Shown here: positions 12,901-26,791 of the stretch, in pieces | Position numbering within the stretch: the first letter of the stretch is position 1 | Layout of the letters: each line of letters starts with the position of its first letter | Source: Wuchereria bancrofti | Lineage: Eukaryota; Nematoda; Chromadorea; Rhabditida; Onchocercidae | Reading direction: 5' to 3' | Length of the DNA stretch: 64,000 nucleotides | NCBI GenBank assembly: GCA_005281725.1 | Contig: SSBO01000008.1 | Span: 1,302,001 to 1,366,000 of the forward strand | Position numbers and translations under genes: made by a program | The notes under the pieces: generated by a model | Databases searched by the model: none | What the model was told of the DNA's origin: nothing | Seen by the model: only the letters and a program-made list of their open reading frames with translations

Positions 12901-15900
12901 TGTTGAGAGGGAGATACATCTTAACGATAATTTATGTTCATATAATTATATGTAATTCCATATCAGAAGAACGTCGCTTTGTGTGTGAAATTTGTGGAAA
13001 ACGATTCTCCCAAAAAGCTTCTTTGGGACAACATGCGCTCACTCATAATGCATCTACTGCTCAAAATCATAAATGTTCACTTTGTGATGCAACCTTCTCA
13101 CAAGTAAGCTTTTTTTCAATGAACTATTACATGGTTTGTATTCCTTTAAACGATGAATAATGTAATTTAAAAAATATAGCGTTTTTTTTTTAAATCTAAT
13201 CCCATGATGCATTAGTAGCAGAATTGATTTCTAGTCTGGTTCAGTGTTATATCGCATCTTTCTAATATTTCACTACTGTCTTATGGATTATATTTCTTAA
13301 CTGTCGTTCTTAATTTTAATTACCCTTTATCTTTTAATTTCAGTATTTTTTTACTCCACTTTCCATTACTTCTTGACAAATCTTTGTAAATATATATTTT
13401 ACTTATACTTTGCTTTCTCGCATAACTTAGGAAAAAGCTTTTAAGAAAGATTTTCCACATTGTTCAATTTAAATCTTTTTTATTCTGGAAAAATTTTTTA
13501 AAGTTGTCTGACTTCGAAATGAGAGTCCGGTCTTTAGGCTGGAAATTTACGTCGGCATGTGAAACTTTTACATCCTCCAGATGCTACATCGCGTACAGTT
13601 TTTCGATGTCTCAGATGTACTTGTGTGTTCAATTCGTTGCAGCCGCTACAAGTTCATGCTCGAAAACGACATCCAGAAGAAGGTTTGATGAATTAATTTA
13701 AATTGATTCAAATTATTGAAATATTTTGGATTCAGAAGCAATTTTTTCATCCTTTCAACTTAAAATTCTTTCTGTACTTTTTAATTTCTTCGCACTCTCT
13801 CAGCTTCTTGTAACTAAAATTTTTAATTAAGGTCATTTTTTCAGTAACCCTAAAAGATTCTATGATCGCTGAAGAAGGAACCACTAATTTACAGGTACTT
13901 TGCAGAATTTTCATAAATTTTGAATAAAAAAGCTGGTGATTGAGATTCTTTTATTATTCAAGCTTTTTAACGTAAACACCAAGCTCATGCGAATTTTTTT
14001 GCTTCCCAGTTTTCTTCACATCAGTATAATCTTTAATTTTTAAAAATATACTATCACATATAAATTTAAATACATTACGATTTTAAATAGGCTTTCATAC
14101 ATAAGCTTCTACTGCAAATTATGTATTATAAACAGTTCTGCAGTTGAAGTTCAAAGCTTTGTTATTAATGCAGTATTTTTTCTGAACAATTTGAAAATTA
14201 AAAAGGAGTTTCAGAAATTAAAGAAAAGTAAGTTGTTTTATTGCTCTATGTGCGGGAAAGGTTTTGGCAAAACATCCGATTTGATGCGACATTATCGAAT
14301 ACATAGTGGTGAACGGCCATTTTCATGTAATCGATGTGGTCGAGGTTTTAACTTGAAGTCTTCATTAAAGTTACATATGGATAGTCATGTCCGTGCTGAT
14401 CATCCTGATAATTATTACACATGTGCACGATGTCCTGTTTGCATGAAACAGGTAAATATAAGTGTGTAAATATGTTTAATTTACTAGTCTTCAAAGGTTC
14501 AAGGTTTTGGAATTGTTGGAAATAAAAATATTAGGAGAACTGAACTGGAAAAAAAAAAATATAATTTTCAGTTAGCATCGGCACCATCATTACGCCGTCA
14601 CCTCAAAATTCATGAAAGACCATTGGAACATTGTGGAGTGTGTTCTCAAGTAAATATATTTTCATTTGTTTTACATCAGTTTCTTATCTATCCTTTTTTG
14701 TATATCATCACTTATCCACGGACATGCATTACTACTTTAGTGCATGTCTGTATTTTGCATTTTTAGATTTTCCTGAGCAAAAAAGCATTGGAGCAGCATC
14801 AAATAGCCTGTTTAACAGCAAATGCTGAAGTTGGTTCGTCTGGAAGTTTGCTGGAACTTTTGCCACCTACTGAAAATACCCCTGTAAATACTGAGCCGGA
14901 ACGGAGACCCTATAAATGCCGCACCTGTACGGCATCATTTTCAACACTTCGCTGTTTGAAGGAACATATTAATCGACACACAGGCATTAAACCGCACATA
15001 TGTCGATTATGCTACAAGTCATTTTATTCTTTGGGTACGTCATATTATAAATTCCAGGGGAGAGCGTTACTTTATGGGAGACTTCTAGAGGAGAATTAAT
15101 TTTTTGTCGAGTGCTGCAGAAATTTATCTTTCATGAGTACAAACATCACCAACATTACCTAAAAGTTAATGAAGTTGTAACGATGCCAATATTTGTTTGT
15201 GTAAATATGAAGATTTCCTCATGACAATCTTTAATGTCTTTAATTTGCTTATCTCTCTGTTCGGAAGTTACTTCAAAATACGAAACTAAAATTAGGTGTT
15301 TTTTTTTTAGCCCAGTTAAAATGTCACAGCGAGATACACACAAACAAGCGGCCATTCAGATGTTTAACCTGTGATCAAACATTCAGGCGCCATTCTCAAC
15401 TAAAAGCGCATACAAGCAAACATCCACGGCCCAGCAGCTTAATGAACTTTGTGAGTTGTATTATTACTTCTGAAACTTGACTTAATCAAAGTCTATCTTT
15501 GGCTTTAAAACCATTCTTCATTTACTTTGAGTTATTTTTGATTTCGAAACTATTTGAATGACTAAATGTCTCAGGTATTGGAATGTGTAACTATTAAGCT
15601 AAACATCGATCTCAACTGTTAACGAAAAAATTAGCTTTAAACGAACTGAGTAATCTTTGAAAAAGTGATATGTTTTCAAATAAAATAGATAATGCATTGA
15701 ATATTGTTATTTTGCTGCTAAATGATTATTTCAGGAATCTTTTTCATGGTCACCCGATAATTTATTTAGTAAAAGTGTGCAGGATGATAATGCTCACTTT
15801 AGTGAAAATGATCTTACCAACTTTGATTTTTCATCATTGGACGCTGATTCGAAACAGTTGAATATAGATAGTTCAGCTGAGGTAACTAACAAATTATTTC

Positions 15901-18900
15901 ATTCATTTTGTTACTTAGCTAGCATCACACAGTAGCCTCGAGTTACATGAGAAGTTTTTAACTCAACATTGGTTGATAATCTCAAGTAGTTATATGATGA
16001 AATCGAAAAGCTTGAGGAATTTAAAGAGGATTCTGTTAAGCTAATTCAGCTTGATCTTTTGGACTTTGAAAACGTAACAGTACTGGCAAATATGATAGAA
16101 AGCCTAAAATTATTGGAATTTGAAGCACTTGGAATATTAAATACAGGCCATCCGACATAGAGAATGCATATTCTTTCAGTAACAGAGAAAATTAACCCCC
16201 ATCAAATTTGAATGATGAACAAATTAAAAGCATGGGGTTTTGAAAAGTTTCAAATAATTTTAAGCTTTTTTGTCTTAAATAATTGACTTTTTCAGACATC
16301 GTATTTGAATAGTTGTTTGATATCACAGGATTGCGATTTAATAAATGGCTTAGCAGTTGAAAAATCTCAAGAGACCCGTTGCCCTGTGTGCTTTTTTAGT
16401 TTCAGTTCAGGTATATTTACTAGCTTTCCTTGTCTATTGTTTTATATTTCTGTAAAAATGATGAGGAATTTGTAGCGATTTACAGATGCTACATTATCAA
16501 CTCATTTGTACAATATGACTTCTGACCCGCTACACAGTCTTCCCGTTTTGGCATGTAATCATTGTTCAAAAACCTTTTCTGGATGCGTTGGCCTCGCTGA
16601 TCATTTGCAAGCATTTCATCGTCCTGTAAGTTCTTTATTTTGAAAAGTATCTTGTCTTTTTTGAAAATTGACTTTTCTTGTAAAAGTATGAGAGATGTCA
16701 AACAACCAAAGATTTCGTCCTCCGCTAGCCATTAGCTTAACGAAAAGGTATATGATTAGGTGGCTGGTTCGTTTGCTTTTTATTCAACTTGCAATTTACA
16801 GTTTTTAGTTTTAGTAAGCTTTAAAAACATTAAATGATTGATATTAGAAATTCGTTCAAACTTGACTTCATGAACATTGAGAATATGAATCAATGAAAGG
16901 AAGATTTCTTTTTGTCCATAAAATAAGTCCAATATTTGTCCAGTTTTGAAAAGCTTTGATAAGAAAAATACTTTGCTGAATTGGTTTTTTTCTATCCTGA
17001 TGCAAATGGAAAAAAATGAAGAACTGACTTTATTAAAATAAATTTTTTTTTTTTTTAAGTGGAATTATTTGCAGAACCAGCATGAAGAACGAAGTTTCAC
17101 CTGTGATGCAAATTTCTTAGTTAAGGAAGATCAGGTGTGTGTATTTCTAGTTTTTTAACTTCAAGCGTGCATATTTCTGGAGGAAAGGGAGGTGGGGGAG
17201 GGGGGAGGGGAGAGGTTGAATCAATTTGTTTTTGACTTCATTACGCTAATACTAATAGTTAATTAGTAGCTTATCTTTGATTTTATTGCTAGAATTATTA
17301 TCAATGATTGTATGGCATATCACATAGTGGATCTGTTATCTGTTATGATCGATTGATTCGATGATTACAGCGATATGTACCATTTGGCTGAGATGAAGGA
17401 AAATGTCAACCATGTGTAGGAAATTAAATATAATGTCGACCATATGTAGGAGTTTAGTTGAATTCATAACAACTGTAGGTTATTACACTTGTAATTTTCC
17501 TTCAGCGATCGCATGTATGTGATGTATGTGATCGGCGATTCAAAAAACCATCAGATTTGGTGCGACATAAGAGAATTCATACAGGTCTTTTTTATCATTT
17601 ATCCGTTAGGCTTCTTGAAATGAAATATTTGGAAAGGTTGTTGCAGTTTTTTTTTCTTCTGCAAGGTTTGACAATGTTTGTTGTTTTAGTTACTTGTATT
17701 TTTCAAAAACTTTTGGTGACATTTTTTATCTTTAAATTAATTGTATTTCAGTGGAAAGTTTTTTCTTAAATGTTTGTTTTAGGTGAGAAACCCTTTTCAT
17801 GTGGAATATGTGAACGATCCTTCCGAGTTAAATCAACTTTATATCAACACTTGAAAATACACGAGGATTTGGGTAATGCACGTGAAATGTGTACATTATG
17901 TAAGCGATGCTACTGTTCATTGTCAGCTTTACGACAGCATCTGTATTTAGCTCATGCGGAAGAGAAATCTTTCAAATGTACGGATGAAACATGCAGCGAA
18001 CGGTTTAAGTAAGTTCGTCACGGTTTATTGCTTTTAAAAGGCATGTAAATTTTCTTTTTTTAAACTTCTACACTTTTGCTATTATTAGTGCACAAAAGGA
18101 TGAACTTGACACTTAGATTATAGGACTGCTCGTAGCCGTGATGCACACGTCAGACAGTTCCATTCGTACGTAACTGTTGATGATATTGATCATCATCAAT
18201 CATCACTTGCTGCCAATGAACAATTCCAGGCAACTGCGTTACAGCTAGCACCTGATCCTAAAAATGCGGGATTTGTGCAGCCTTCATTTAATTCTGCGTT
18301 TTCACGTATTGTAAACAAGGTTTGTGAAATTAAAATGCTTTTTTTTTCTCGATTTAAAGTTGCAATCTTCAAAGTAATTGGTGGGAATATCTGGTCCGAC
18401 TAGTCGACCTTCGTTTTAGGACATCAACAGTACGGCAACGCATCTTCTGTTGAGATTGCAACCTCATCTGAATCCACAGACTGTTGAAGTGACAATTAAT
18501 GAAATTTCGTAAGTTACCAGTTGCATGGATATTTCTTAAATTTCACCTACTTTTCACGTCTTAAGAGTCTAATCAAAATCTTGAGAAATACTCATAAATG
18601 TGATAAGATTCATCAAGATACTGATCTTAAATTATTAACTTCAATTGAAGTGAGATTTTTTTACTATAAACCGCTACTTTTATATGTTTCAATTGCAGTG
18701 TTAGCAATGTGAATGAAATAAATAATTGTGGTGCAATTGTGATTCCGATACAAATGCTGCGCTCCTTATTACCGGAAGGTGTAATGCTTCGAATTGCTGT
18801 TTCTTATCCGTTCTTAAATGCTGGTTCATTTATAATTGTCGATTCACGACGCATGTTTTCTTTTTTGTCAGAAAAAAGAGTAAGCTATTTTCCTTAAAAT

Positions 18901-19820
18901 TCAAATTTAATACGAAACTACCGACATTAACCTAAAGTTGATATAGCGCAAAGGCTTCAGTTAAGAATTGTAAATATTTTCGATTATTTAATTGTGCTAT
19001 TTAATAAATGTATCGCATTTACTAATTGTTGATCACTTATTTAAATGATCAGATGCCATGGTTGAATTATTGACCAGTTTTACTGTACTATTAATTCATT
19101 CATTACAGACGGATACTATAATGGTACCGGTGAACACATCCGTAGAACTTACCAATTTACCATTAAGTTTATATACAAGTGCTCAAGATTTCGACTCTTT
19201 GGCACAACCGCCAACATTCACTTCCAATTGTGTCATTTGTGATGAAACTTTTTCCACTCAACAAGAAAGTGATGCACATTTCAGTAGTGAAGATCATGAA
19301 ACAGCACAGGTAGCTGCTACACATTATGACATCCAGAAGTAATTTCAGACCACGACAGTTTTACTACTTAGATTCAAAAGTAATAGTTTGCAATCAAGTA
19401 ACCTTTTTTTTTCCTTTTAGTTTTTCTCGCTTCCACGCCATTTGGATGGAGCAACAGCAACAGTAAACAACGATCATTTTCAACCGTTCATGTGAGTTTG
19501 TTTTGTATTCTATAAGTATTAGCATTTAAACATTAGTCACGAAGTTAGATGTTTAAGATGATATTAATGAAACTTTTCTGAAAAATATATTTTCTTTAAT
19601 AGTTAGTTTTCCTCGAGTATGTTAACTAACGAATAGCTGTTTTGATTGATCTCTAACCTGTAGAATTTTTAGAACTAGAATGGAAGTATGTAAGCTTTGC
19701 TTGGAGCAGTTCCAAGATCGAGAATGCTTATTGGCACATATTCGTCGGGAGCATGAACGAGACAGTATTGATTTGCTTGATCGAAATGATTTGTTAACTT
19801 GGCGTCGTACTTTAAATTAA
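9982..19820 (+). CDS. Multi-C2H2 zinc-finger protein, ~1,189 residues, 25 exons
   Basis: Probable nuclear DNA-binding protein. Coding exons: 9982-10198, 10667-10722, 11151-11248, 11451-11667, 12046-12191, 12488-12615, 12967-13103, 13538-13682, 13845-13894, 14215-14451, 14572-14649, 14767-15034, 15311-15450, 15735-15881, 16296-16410, 16486-16625, 17075-17134, 17506-17584, 17783-18008, 18124-18319, 18420-18508, 18699-18879, 19109-19309, 19421-19491, 19673-19820; all phases agree and the total is divisible by three. The N-terminus is acidic, then Q/H-rich. About 24 fingers follow, mostly C-x2-C...H-x3-5-H (for example CGKGFGKTSDLMRHYRIH); two near-fingers end in Cys (C2HC). Classic TGEKP-like linkers occur at few places (HSGERPF, HTGEKPF), so much of the array may not bind DNA contiguously. 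Several fingers are split by introns. A finger-poor segment (~900-1070) precedes two last fingers. The architecture resembles very long finger proteins such as ZNF236, but I cannot assign an orthologue. Exons 1-2 are least certain (weak donor GTTGGT and acceptor TTCAAG). Confidence 0.85.
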
Positions 19821-20603
19821 TTAGTAGGAATTTTTGCTGTACATGTCTTTATATTAAACTAAAGAAATTGCTTCAATTCTTTGTATTCGTTTATATATAT
19901 TTTTATAAATACATTTCACTGAATAGATCGCAATATTTATTCATTTGGGGAAAGTGATTGGAAATTTTTTTTTCCTTGGTAAATAGAGTAGTATTGCTTT
20001 GATTTTATCATTCGACTCACATACCTAATAGATTTTACAACACTTTATGCAAACTATACATCATTCTGAAGAGCGCAGATAATTTTGCACATTTTTGATT
20101 TTGATTTTCTAAAAGCTGTCAATAAATAATTTATTTTGAATTGTTATTTTCTGTTTATATGCTGCTAGCGTATGTTTAACATATCATTCCATTTTATTAA
20201 AGAATTTATTATGATTATTCGAAATTTAAATTCTTTTTTTCTCTTCAAAATGCACTATGAAATGAAATAAGGGTGTGAGTGAATGTTGTAAGTAGTATAT
20301 GAATAAATATGACATGATATAAGTGAGCAAGTAATGCAATGGTATTCTTTTCAAGTCATCTTTGACAGAGGTTGTTTCACGATTATGGAATGTAAATAAT
20401 AGAGTAATCAGCGGATTCTTATTGACGTTATATTATTGAGCGCAGCTGTAATTATTTCCAGGATGAATTCGGATATTAAATGCGCGAAAATGGACTTTAT
20501 TCGGTTCAAAAATTGTATTGTATCAAATATATCGCTATGGAAATATTGCAAATTTCATTCAGATTACTGTATAAATCTTGTTTTTATGGTATCTTTTTTT
20601 TAG
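19821..20603 (+). other. Spacer between zinc-finger and RING genes
   Basis: AT-rich, non-coding. An AATAAA at 20121-20126 lies about 300 bases after the zinc-finger stop codon and could serve polyadenylation. The spacer ends in a T-rich tract with TTTTTTTTAG at 20594-20603, a good cis- or trans-splice acceptor just upstream of the proposed start of the RING gene. Confidence 0.45.
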
Positions 20604-20648
20604 GAAATACACTTTAAGAAATTTATCTTTAAATTAGCTGAAAAATAT

Positions 20649-23378
20649 ATGTTACATATTGATCAAATCCAGCGGTACGAATTAAGGAAGGTTAACTTGG
20701 TTGTAGGACTATATGGTAGTAATAAGTATTGTAAGTTTCATGTCAAAGATTGAGATGAAACTGTGGTATATGACATTGTGGTACATTTCAGAAGGATTTC
20801 GACAGGTTACCACTTGTTGGTTTTTCGATTTATTCCGGTTTTGAAATTATTAGACAGAAACTGCATCCAAATAATACGGTGGCCTACAAGAGTTGGGATT
20901 CACCAGAAATGCCGTTATGGGCGAAGAATCGTGTAGAAGCAGGTACTTGTGTTAAAGCTAATTTTTATTTTAAAATTTTTATATTTTTGTAGTTTTCCTT
21001 TTTTTAAATTGACTTGAGAAGATAAAAGTGAGAAAATGCAGGCTAGGAAAGATTTATTTGATCAAGCAGCGATGTTCTAGGTTTTTTTTTTCCTTTTTTT
21101 TCTGAAAAATGTCAAAATTTGGCGTAACGTCAAAATTTGGCGTTTTACAGTCATCTGCATAATAATTTTTCTTAGAACGAGAATAGAATTTGACATTCAA
21201 ATATAACCTCACATAATTTTGTTGGGGAAAAAACCGAACATATTTGTAATGAAGTCGTTTCTCTTAATTCACTTGCATGGCTTTTTTTGATTTGTAATTT
21301 AATATATTCTTTCGTTTTATTAATCAAAGTTCATTTTTCTCTTAAAATGTTATAATTATACATATTTCTCTTGCTTTATACTTTTTTTTATGATAGGATT
21401 TTTACTTCAGATGATTATCTACGAATACTGTTGCGGTTTGAAAATAAACGCTTGGGTGTCTGTTTTCGCCTCAGTTCATTCCCACCATCATGTTATGTTT
21501 ATTTCGATTATCTCCCCAATCACCCAATGGAAGAGTTATATTTAGCACTGGCAAACTGTAAAATGTTCAATGAACAGGTAAAAGTTAAATTGTTTTTACA
21601 AATTGAAATTCAGAGAATAGTTTATTTAAACTCATTAATGTTTAAATCAGTTAGTTTCATTTTGTATTCATGATATGAAAAGTTCAAAGCAATTGCAATT
21701 CTTTGATTTTTTATCTGAAGAAGGAAAACTTTTCAAATGTTTTTTCGAATTAGAGGTTATTTTCAAAAGTATTGTCTGAATGTCATGTGTGCTTTATACT
21801 GATAATCTAATATCTTGATGATCCAGGATGATTATCTTAATATATGGCCACTTCTAACATAAAATTATTATTTAGTGTGTTTGTTTACGTTTTTTTTTAT
21901 TACTTATCATAGCTTATTTGGCAGGGCATACCTCTTATTGCAATTCTAAATCCTTTCGAAATGTTTACATGGACAGTGCAAAAGAAATATAAGGCTGTCA
22001 ATAAAGAAGATCGAAAAGCTACTAAACCGTCGATTGAAATCGCGACATCTACTGAGTCCAATAAGGTATTTCATCCTTTAATATCTCATAATTTTTCTTT
22101 TTCTTAATGTTTCGTAGTTTATGATTTAAAACATTTACTTCATGAGGTTTTTTTTCCCAAAAAATGCGATCAATTTTTAATTCTTTAATATTCTAGCCTG
22201 TTGTATTTTGTACAGTTTCTTAATTTCAATTTCTAATATAGCTTCTTCATTATGATGTAAAATCCGAAATAGTTGAACAGTGTCATAACATTCTCGGGAA
22301 AACTCTGTTACATTAAACAGTAAAGTTAATTAGATTGATGTGCTATGATTAGTAAATGAATCAGACGGAATATTTTGATGGATGACATTGTGCGGCTTTT
22401 TTTTTCCATTTTGTTTCACTTTTCTCATTATTGAAAAAAAAGAGAAACATTTTCTGCTAATAATAAAAAGATGAATTGGATCCATTTGTATGCATTATAG
22501 ACCGCAGCACCAATGTGTACATTTTGTTGGGAACGATCAATCGATGTGCTTTTTATGCCATGCAATCATGCAGTATGTTGTAAACTTTGTAAGGATAATT
22601 ATATAAAATATGAACGGCAACAAAATAAAGCAAAAAAGATATCAATGGATGTTGTGTGTCCAGTTTGTCGGAAAAAAAGTAACTTTTTTTCTGTTTCTTT
22701 TGTTGAAAATATAAGTTATAGAAAATACTTTGTTTTTAAGTTTGGCAATGCTTAGTTATACACATTATGCTCATGTTAATCAAATGCTGAGATTAGATTA
22801 AAATTAAAGTTTTTTCTGTTGTGGGAAATGTTAATAATAAAAGGACCATGGAAATGGAAGAAATTAATAGTCGAATGAATTACAAGGATGAGTCAATACA
22901 TAGGAAGTGATAAAACTTTTTAATTCCTTCTTATCATCTTTCTATCCAACAGCGAAACATTAAATTTTTCTTGTTTTACTTATAATTAAGGAAAAGAAAT
23001 TTTCATTCCATAATTATATTTGATTTTTTGTTTAATCATTATCGGTCTTTGAATTAATTTAGTTTATCTGAACTGATTAGATTTAAACTGTGAATGCAAA
23101 CTTATCAGAGATTTGGAAAGTTTAGTGACGAATAACTTCCTTTTTCAGTTGAAAGTGTTGCACAAATATGGTTTCCAAAAATTTGTCGTTGTTTACTGTG
23201 TACAAATGATTGTTATGTGATGTCAGCAGTTGCTGGTGGTGAAAATGGTTGCGGATGTGTTATTGGATGTTATGAGAAAGCGCGAAAATTATGTGATAAC
23301 GGTGGTTTATGTCCACATTGTCACAAAGAGCTTATTGATGTGCTGCAAATTTTCATTCATAGTGATTGGGATTTATGA
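20649..23378 (+). CDS. RING-finger protein with cysteine-rich C-terminal tail (~302 residues)
   Basis: Probable E3 ubiquitin ligase. Coding exons: 20649-20690, 20792-20942, 21411-21577, 21925-22065, 22501-22678, 23149-23378; phases agree, total 909 bases with stop. The first half (~1-120) contains VAYKSWDSPEMPLWAK and YLRILLRFENKRLGVCF; I could not assign it to a family, and a neuralized-type fold is only a guess. The RING (~170-225) runs CTFC...PCNHAVCCKLC...CPVC, a C3HC4 pattern with an unusually long, charged insertion between the sixth and seventh ligands. After it comes a second cysteine cluster (CRCLLC, CGCVIGC, CPHCHKEL), perhaps another zinc site. The start is tentative: the ATG at 20649 is the first in frame after the acceptor at 20603, and the 42-base first exon ends in a modest donor (GTTAAC). 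If that exon is wrong, the protein starts elsewhere upstream. The gene lies 0.8 kb downstream of the zinc-finger gene on the same strand, so co-transcription is possible but not shown. Confidence 0.75.
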
Positions 23379-26300
23379 TGAAGCAGGGATTCGATGATTT
23401 TACAATTCAAAATTACGATAACTTCAGGATTATCAAATTCGTGAAAGTTTATTGTTAAAATGATTTAGAAAGCTTTACTTGTTGATTTGAAAAGGAAGGA
23501 GGTGAGAGGGAAGGGAGGGAGGAGGTATTTCAAAAGACCGTTTATATAATTAAAAATTGAAATTGAAATTTTGCTGAAGTGATAATAATGGATCATTTGT
23601 TACCTTCTTTCAAAAGTGTTTTAATTCTTTAACGAAACATGGTGAAAGTTTCTTGTATTCTATTGTACTTTTTATTTTTTTATTTATTTTTTTACTCTTC
23701 TTGAAGTTCTGAGAATTCGAGGAGAATATTGAGGATATAGTTTTCCAGTTTCTCTGTGATACCGTAACTTGTCGTTTTCTCATGTTATTTTACGTGTATG
23801 GTCTCAAAAAGACGAGAAGAAACGGAAGAGCTTTCCGATGAAAATAATTTTTTATTGATTGTTTCCTTTTTTGTTGAATAGGTGATTGATTACGGTGATC
23901 ATCATATTATTGAATTAATGTCTACGTGTATCTTGTTGTACAGGCAAAACGTGATTCTCTCTGTGATCATTTTGTGAAATTTGAGATTTAAAAAAAAAAA
24001 AAAACTTGATCCAAAGTATGATATCCATATCCATTCATCTACTAATCTACGTGTAATCTTTGCGGTTTTTAAAGTAAATTTAGTTAAAATCTATTTGAAT
24101 AATTTCTTCAATCCAAATCATAAATTTATATTTTGAAGGAAAAATGAATGCGAAATAAGTCGAAGCAGAATTAAGGAAGCGTAAAGAAGTCTTTATGCTT
24201 TCTTAATTTTATTCTCTTGTTATGATTGTAAAAAGAGTCATGGATATAAATAAGTAAGCTGTAAAAGATAATTACTGAATGATAAATGTTCATTTAAGTT
24301 TATGGTATGATGTAAAACTTATCTCTACGAATATCCATACAGTCATTGATTGTATGATGAGAAAGGACTTTAAAAAAATTAAAAGACAAAGAAGAACATT
24401 GGAAAAAGTAATCGTCTTCCATCCTTTCTCGTAATTTTAATAAGAATATTTTAATTTGTGAAATTTTAACTTAAAAGGAAAAATTTAATATGACACGGCA
24501 TAGAGTACCGTTGAAGTTACTCTTTGAGTATTGATTTTAAATAACTTCAAATGCTTTCTGTTGAATCTCAGTATTGCAAAAATTTGAAATTTATTTTCCA
24601 ATTTGGCGGCATCATTTGGAATACTGTTTTAATACGGACCCCAAATTATCACTCTGATCCTATCCATACAAGTTAATATAGCATTCTTTTATACTACTTT
24701 TAGGTAAACTCATACTACAAAGTTTTTATATGACTAATCTTAGGTAAAGTACCCCGTGCATCATAAGGTTATGTGATTAATCCATAGAAAGTAACCCATT
24801 GTACCACATTAATCTCAGATTAAGTACTGACCTGTTCTTCAGATCACTTCATTTATCCAAAATGGAATGATCTAACTCTTTCTTGTTTTCCCCACTAACT
24901 AATTGAATTTCATATTCAGTAGCATCACGGATAAGCTTTCGTTTTTATAGCCCATCAAATGTTTTCCAGTTCGGATTTGAGAAAGCTGAAAATGTTTTTC
25001 GCTATAAATTTACTAGAATGGTAAAGTCAAAATTTTATTATTATTATTATTAATTATTAATATTATTTATTATTATCACTTATTAATCAATTAATATTAT
25101 AAATTATTGCTAACATCATTATTGTTATTAATTATTCCAAATACTGCAATTGTATTATAAAGGGCTATTATTGTTGTCATAATTACGATATTAAGTTCTT
25201 TCCGGATTATATTTCAGGTTACCATTTTTGGAATCTATCGACATAAATTGTTTTTTGCATTGCACATAGTTCAAGTTTATGGCTATAAAGTTTCATTTCT
25301 AGATTCATTAATTAATCAGATTTGTATTCAATCAAGTAGAGAGAGGAAGAAAAGGGATAGAAAGTAGTAGTAAAGTGGAAGAAAAAAAAAAAATATAAAT
25401 GCAAGTACAGAAAGAATGCTCAAAGCATTATCTTATATTTCTCTTATAATAATAATTGCAGAGAAAATCATGTATACCATCCAAAATAATATCATAATTA
25501 TAAAATTTTCAAATGAAATAACCACAAAATTCAATGATATGTTTCAAAAAAAAAGGGAGAAAGAAAAAAAATATATATATATATAAAACAAAGTAGCAAA
25601 ATTAAAAAAGAAAAAAAAAAAGGAAAGAAATATGATGGAATAATGAAAAGAAATGTAACAAATTCTTTTTTTTTTTTTTTTCAAAATAGCGTAAAAGAAA
25701 TTAAGTTTAGAATACAAATGTCATACAGCAGTCATAGTAATAATAATAATAACAGTGATAATAATAATTAGTGGTAATGATTATAATAATATTCAGAATT
25801 CACTGTTGGCAAATATTTAATTATTCAAATAGATACAATGAAAATTGCTAGCAAATCGAAGAAAACAAAATTCAAAATTAAACAAAAGGAAAGGAGGGAA
25901 AAAGATTTGTAATTAAAATAAAAGAATGAGTTTACTTTTTTAAGCTTTTTAAGAAATGCAATCAAATGCACACTTTTTGTCGCTTACTATTTACTATTTT
26001 ATAATTTCGATAATTATAATAATTCAAGATATAATGGAGTTGATAGCATATTTCGTGACTGCTTTTTATTGTTATCACTCAAATGCCATCTCATTATCAA
26101 TCAGTATTAATTAACATACAACTCTTTCTTTCTTCATGTACAATAATATTTTGGAAATAATTTAAATGAAAAAAAAATCTCAATGAAGCACTCTCTTACT
26201 TCTATTGGATCGATAAAATAATTTTGATAAAAATAATGCTATAATAATTAGCGAAATGATCTATATACATCGTTTAATATTTTATAAGGGAAACGAAAAA

Positions 26301-26791
26301 CTGATCTCATTTCTAGCGAAATTCTACGTTCGTTCCTGTCAACAAATAAATTATTTTAAAAGGTCAATTTGCTTGCCCTAATTTTCTCGATTTCATCCTT
26401 TTTCAAATTTCCTTTCTTAAATGGATGCAATCAATAATTCACATATAATAATAATGTTATTCAAATTTTAACAACAAATCAATATTGCTTTTTGTAAATA
26501 AATTCTGTTGCATAAAATTCAATAAATCAATTTAAATTAATGGAATTTTCTAATTCTCTTTCATTATAATTACTTCAATTTGACTAAAAACTTAAAATCT
26601 TCAACAATTGAAGCAGTTAATTTCAACATCTTTTTACAAATAGATTTATCATAAAATATACAAACTGAAATCAATCAATAATTATTAGATTTTCACAATA
26701 TGGAGATTACAATTTAATCAAATAAAAAAAAAAAAAAAACGAATATGACAAAAACATCTCACTCATTTCATTATTGTAGTACTTATTATTA
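23379..26791. other. Convergent intergenic region with low-complexity DNA
   Basis: This lies between the 3' ends of the RING gene (plus) and the bHLH gene (minus), so it should carry the 3' UTRs of both. It holds poly-A/T runs, a TTA-rich stretch (25034-25140), an A-rich tract with a short TA repeat (25550-25625) and a TAA-rich stretch (25738-25790). No coding exon or RNA gene was seen. Confidence 0.55.
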
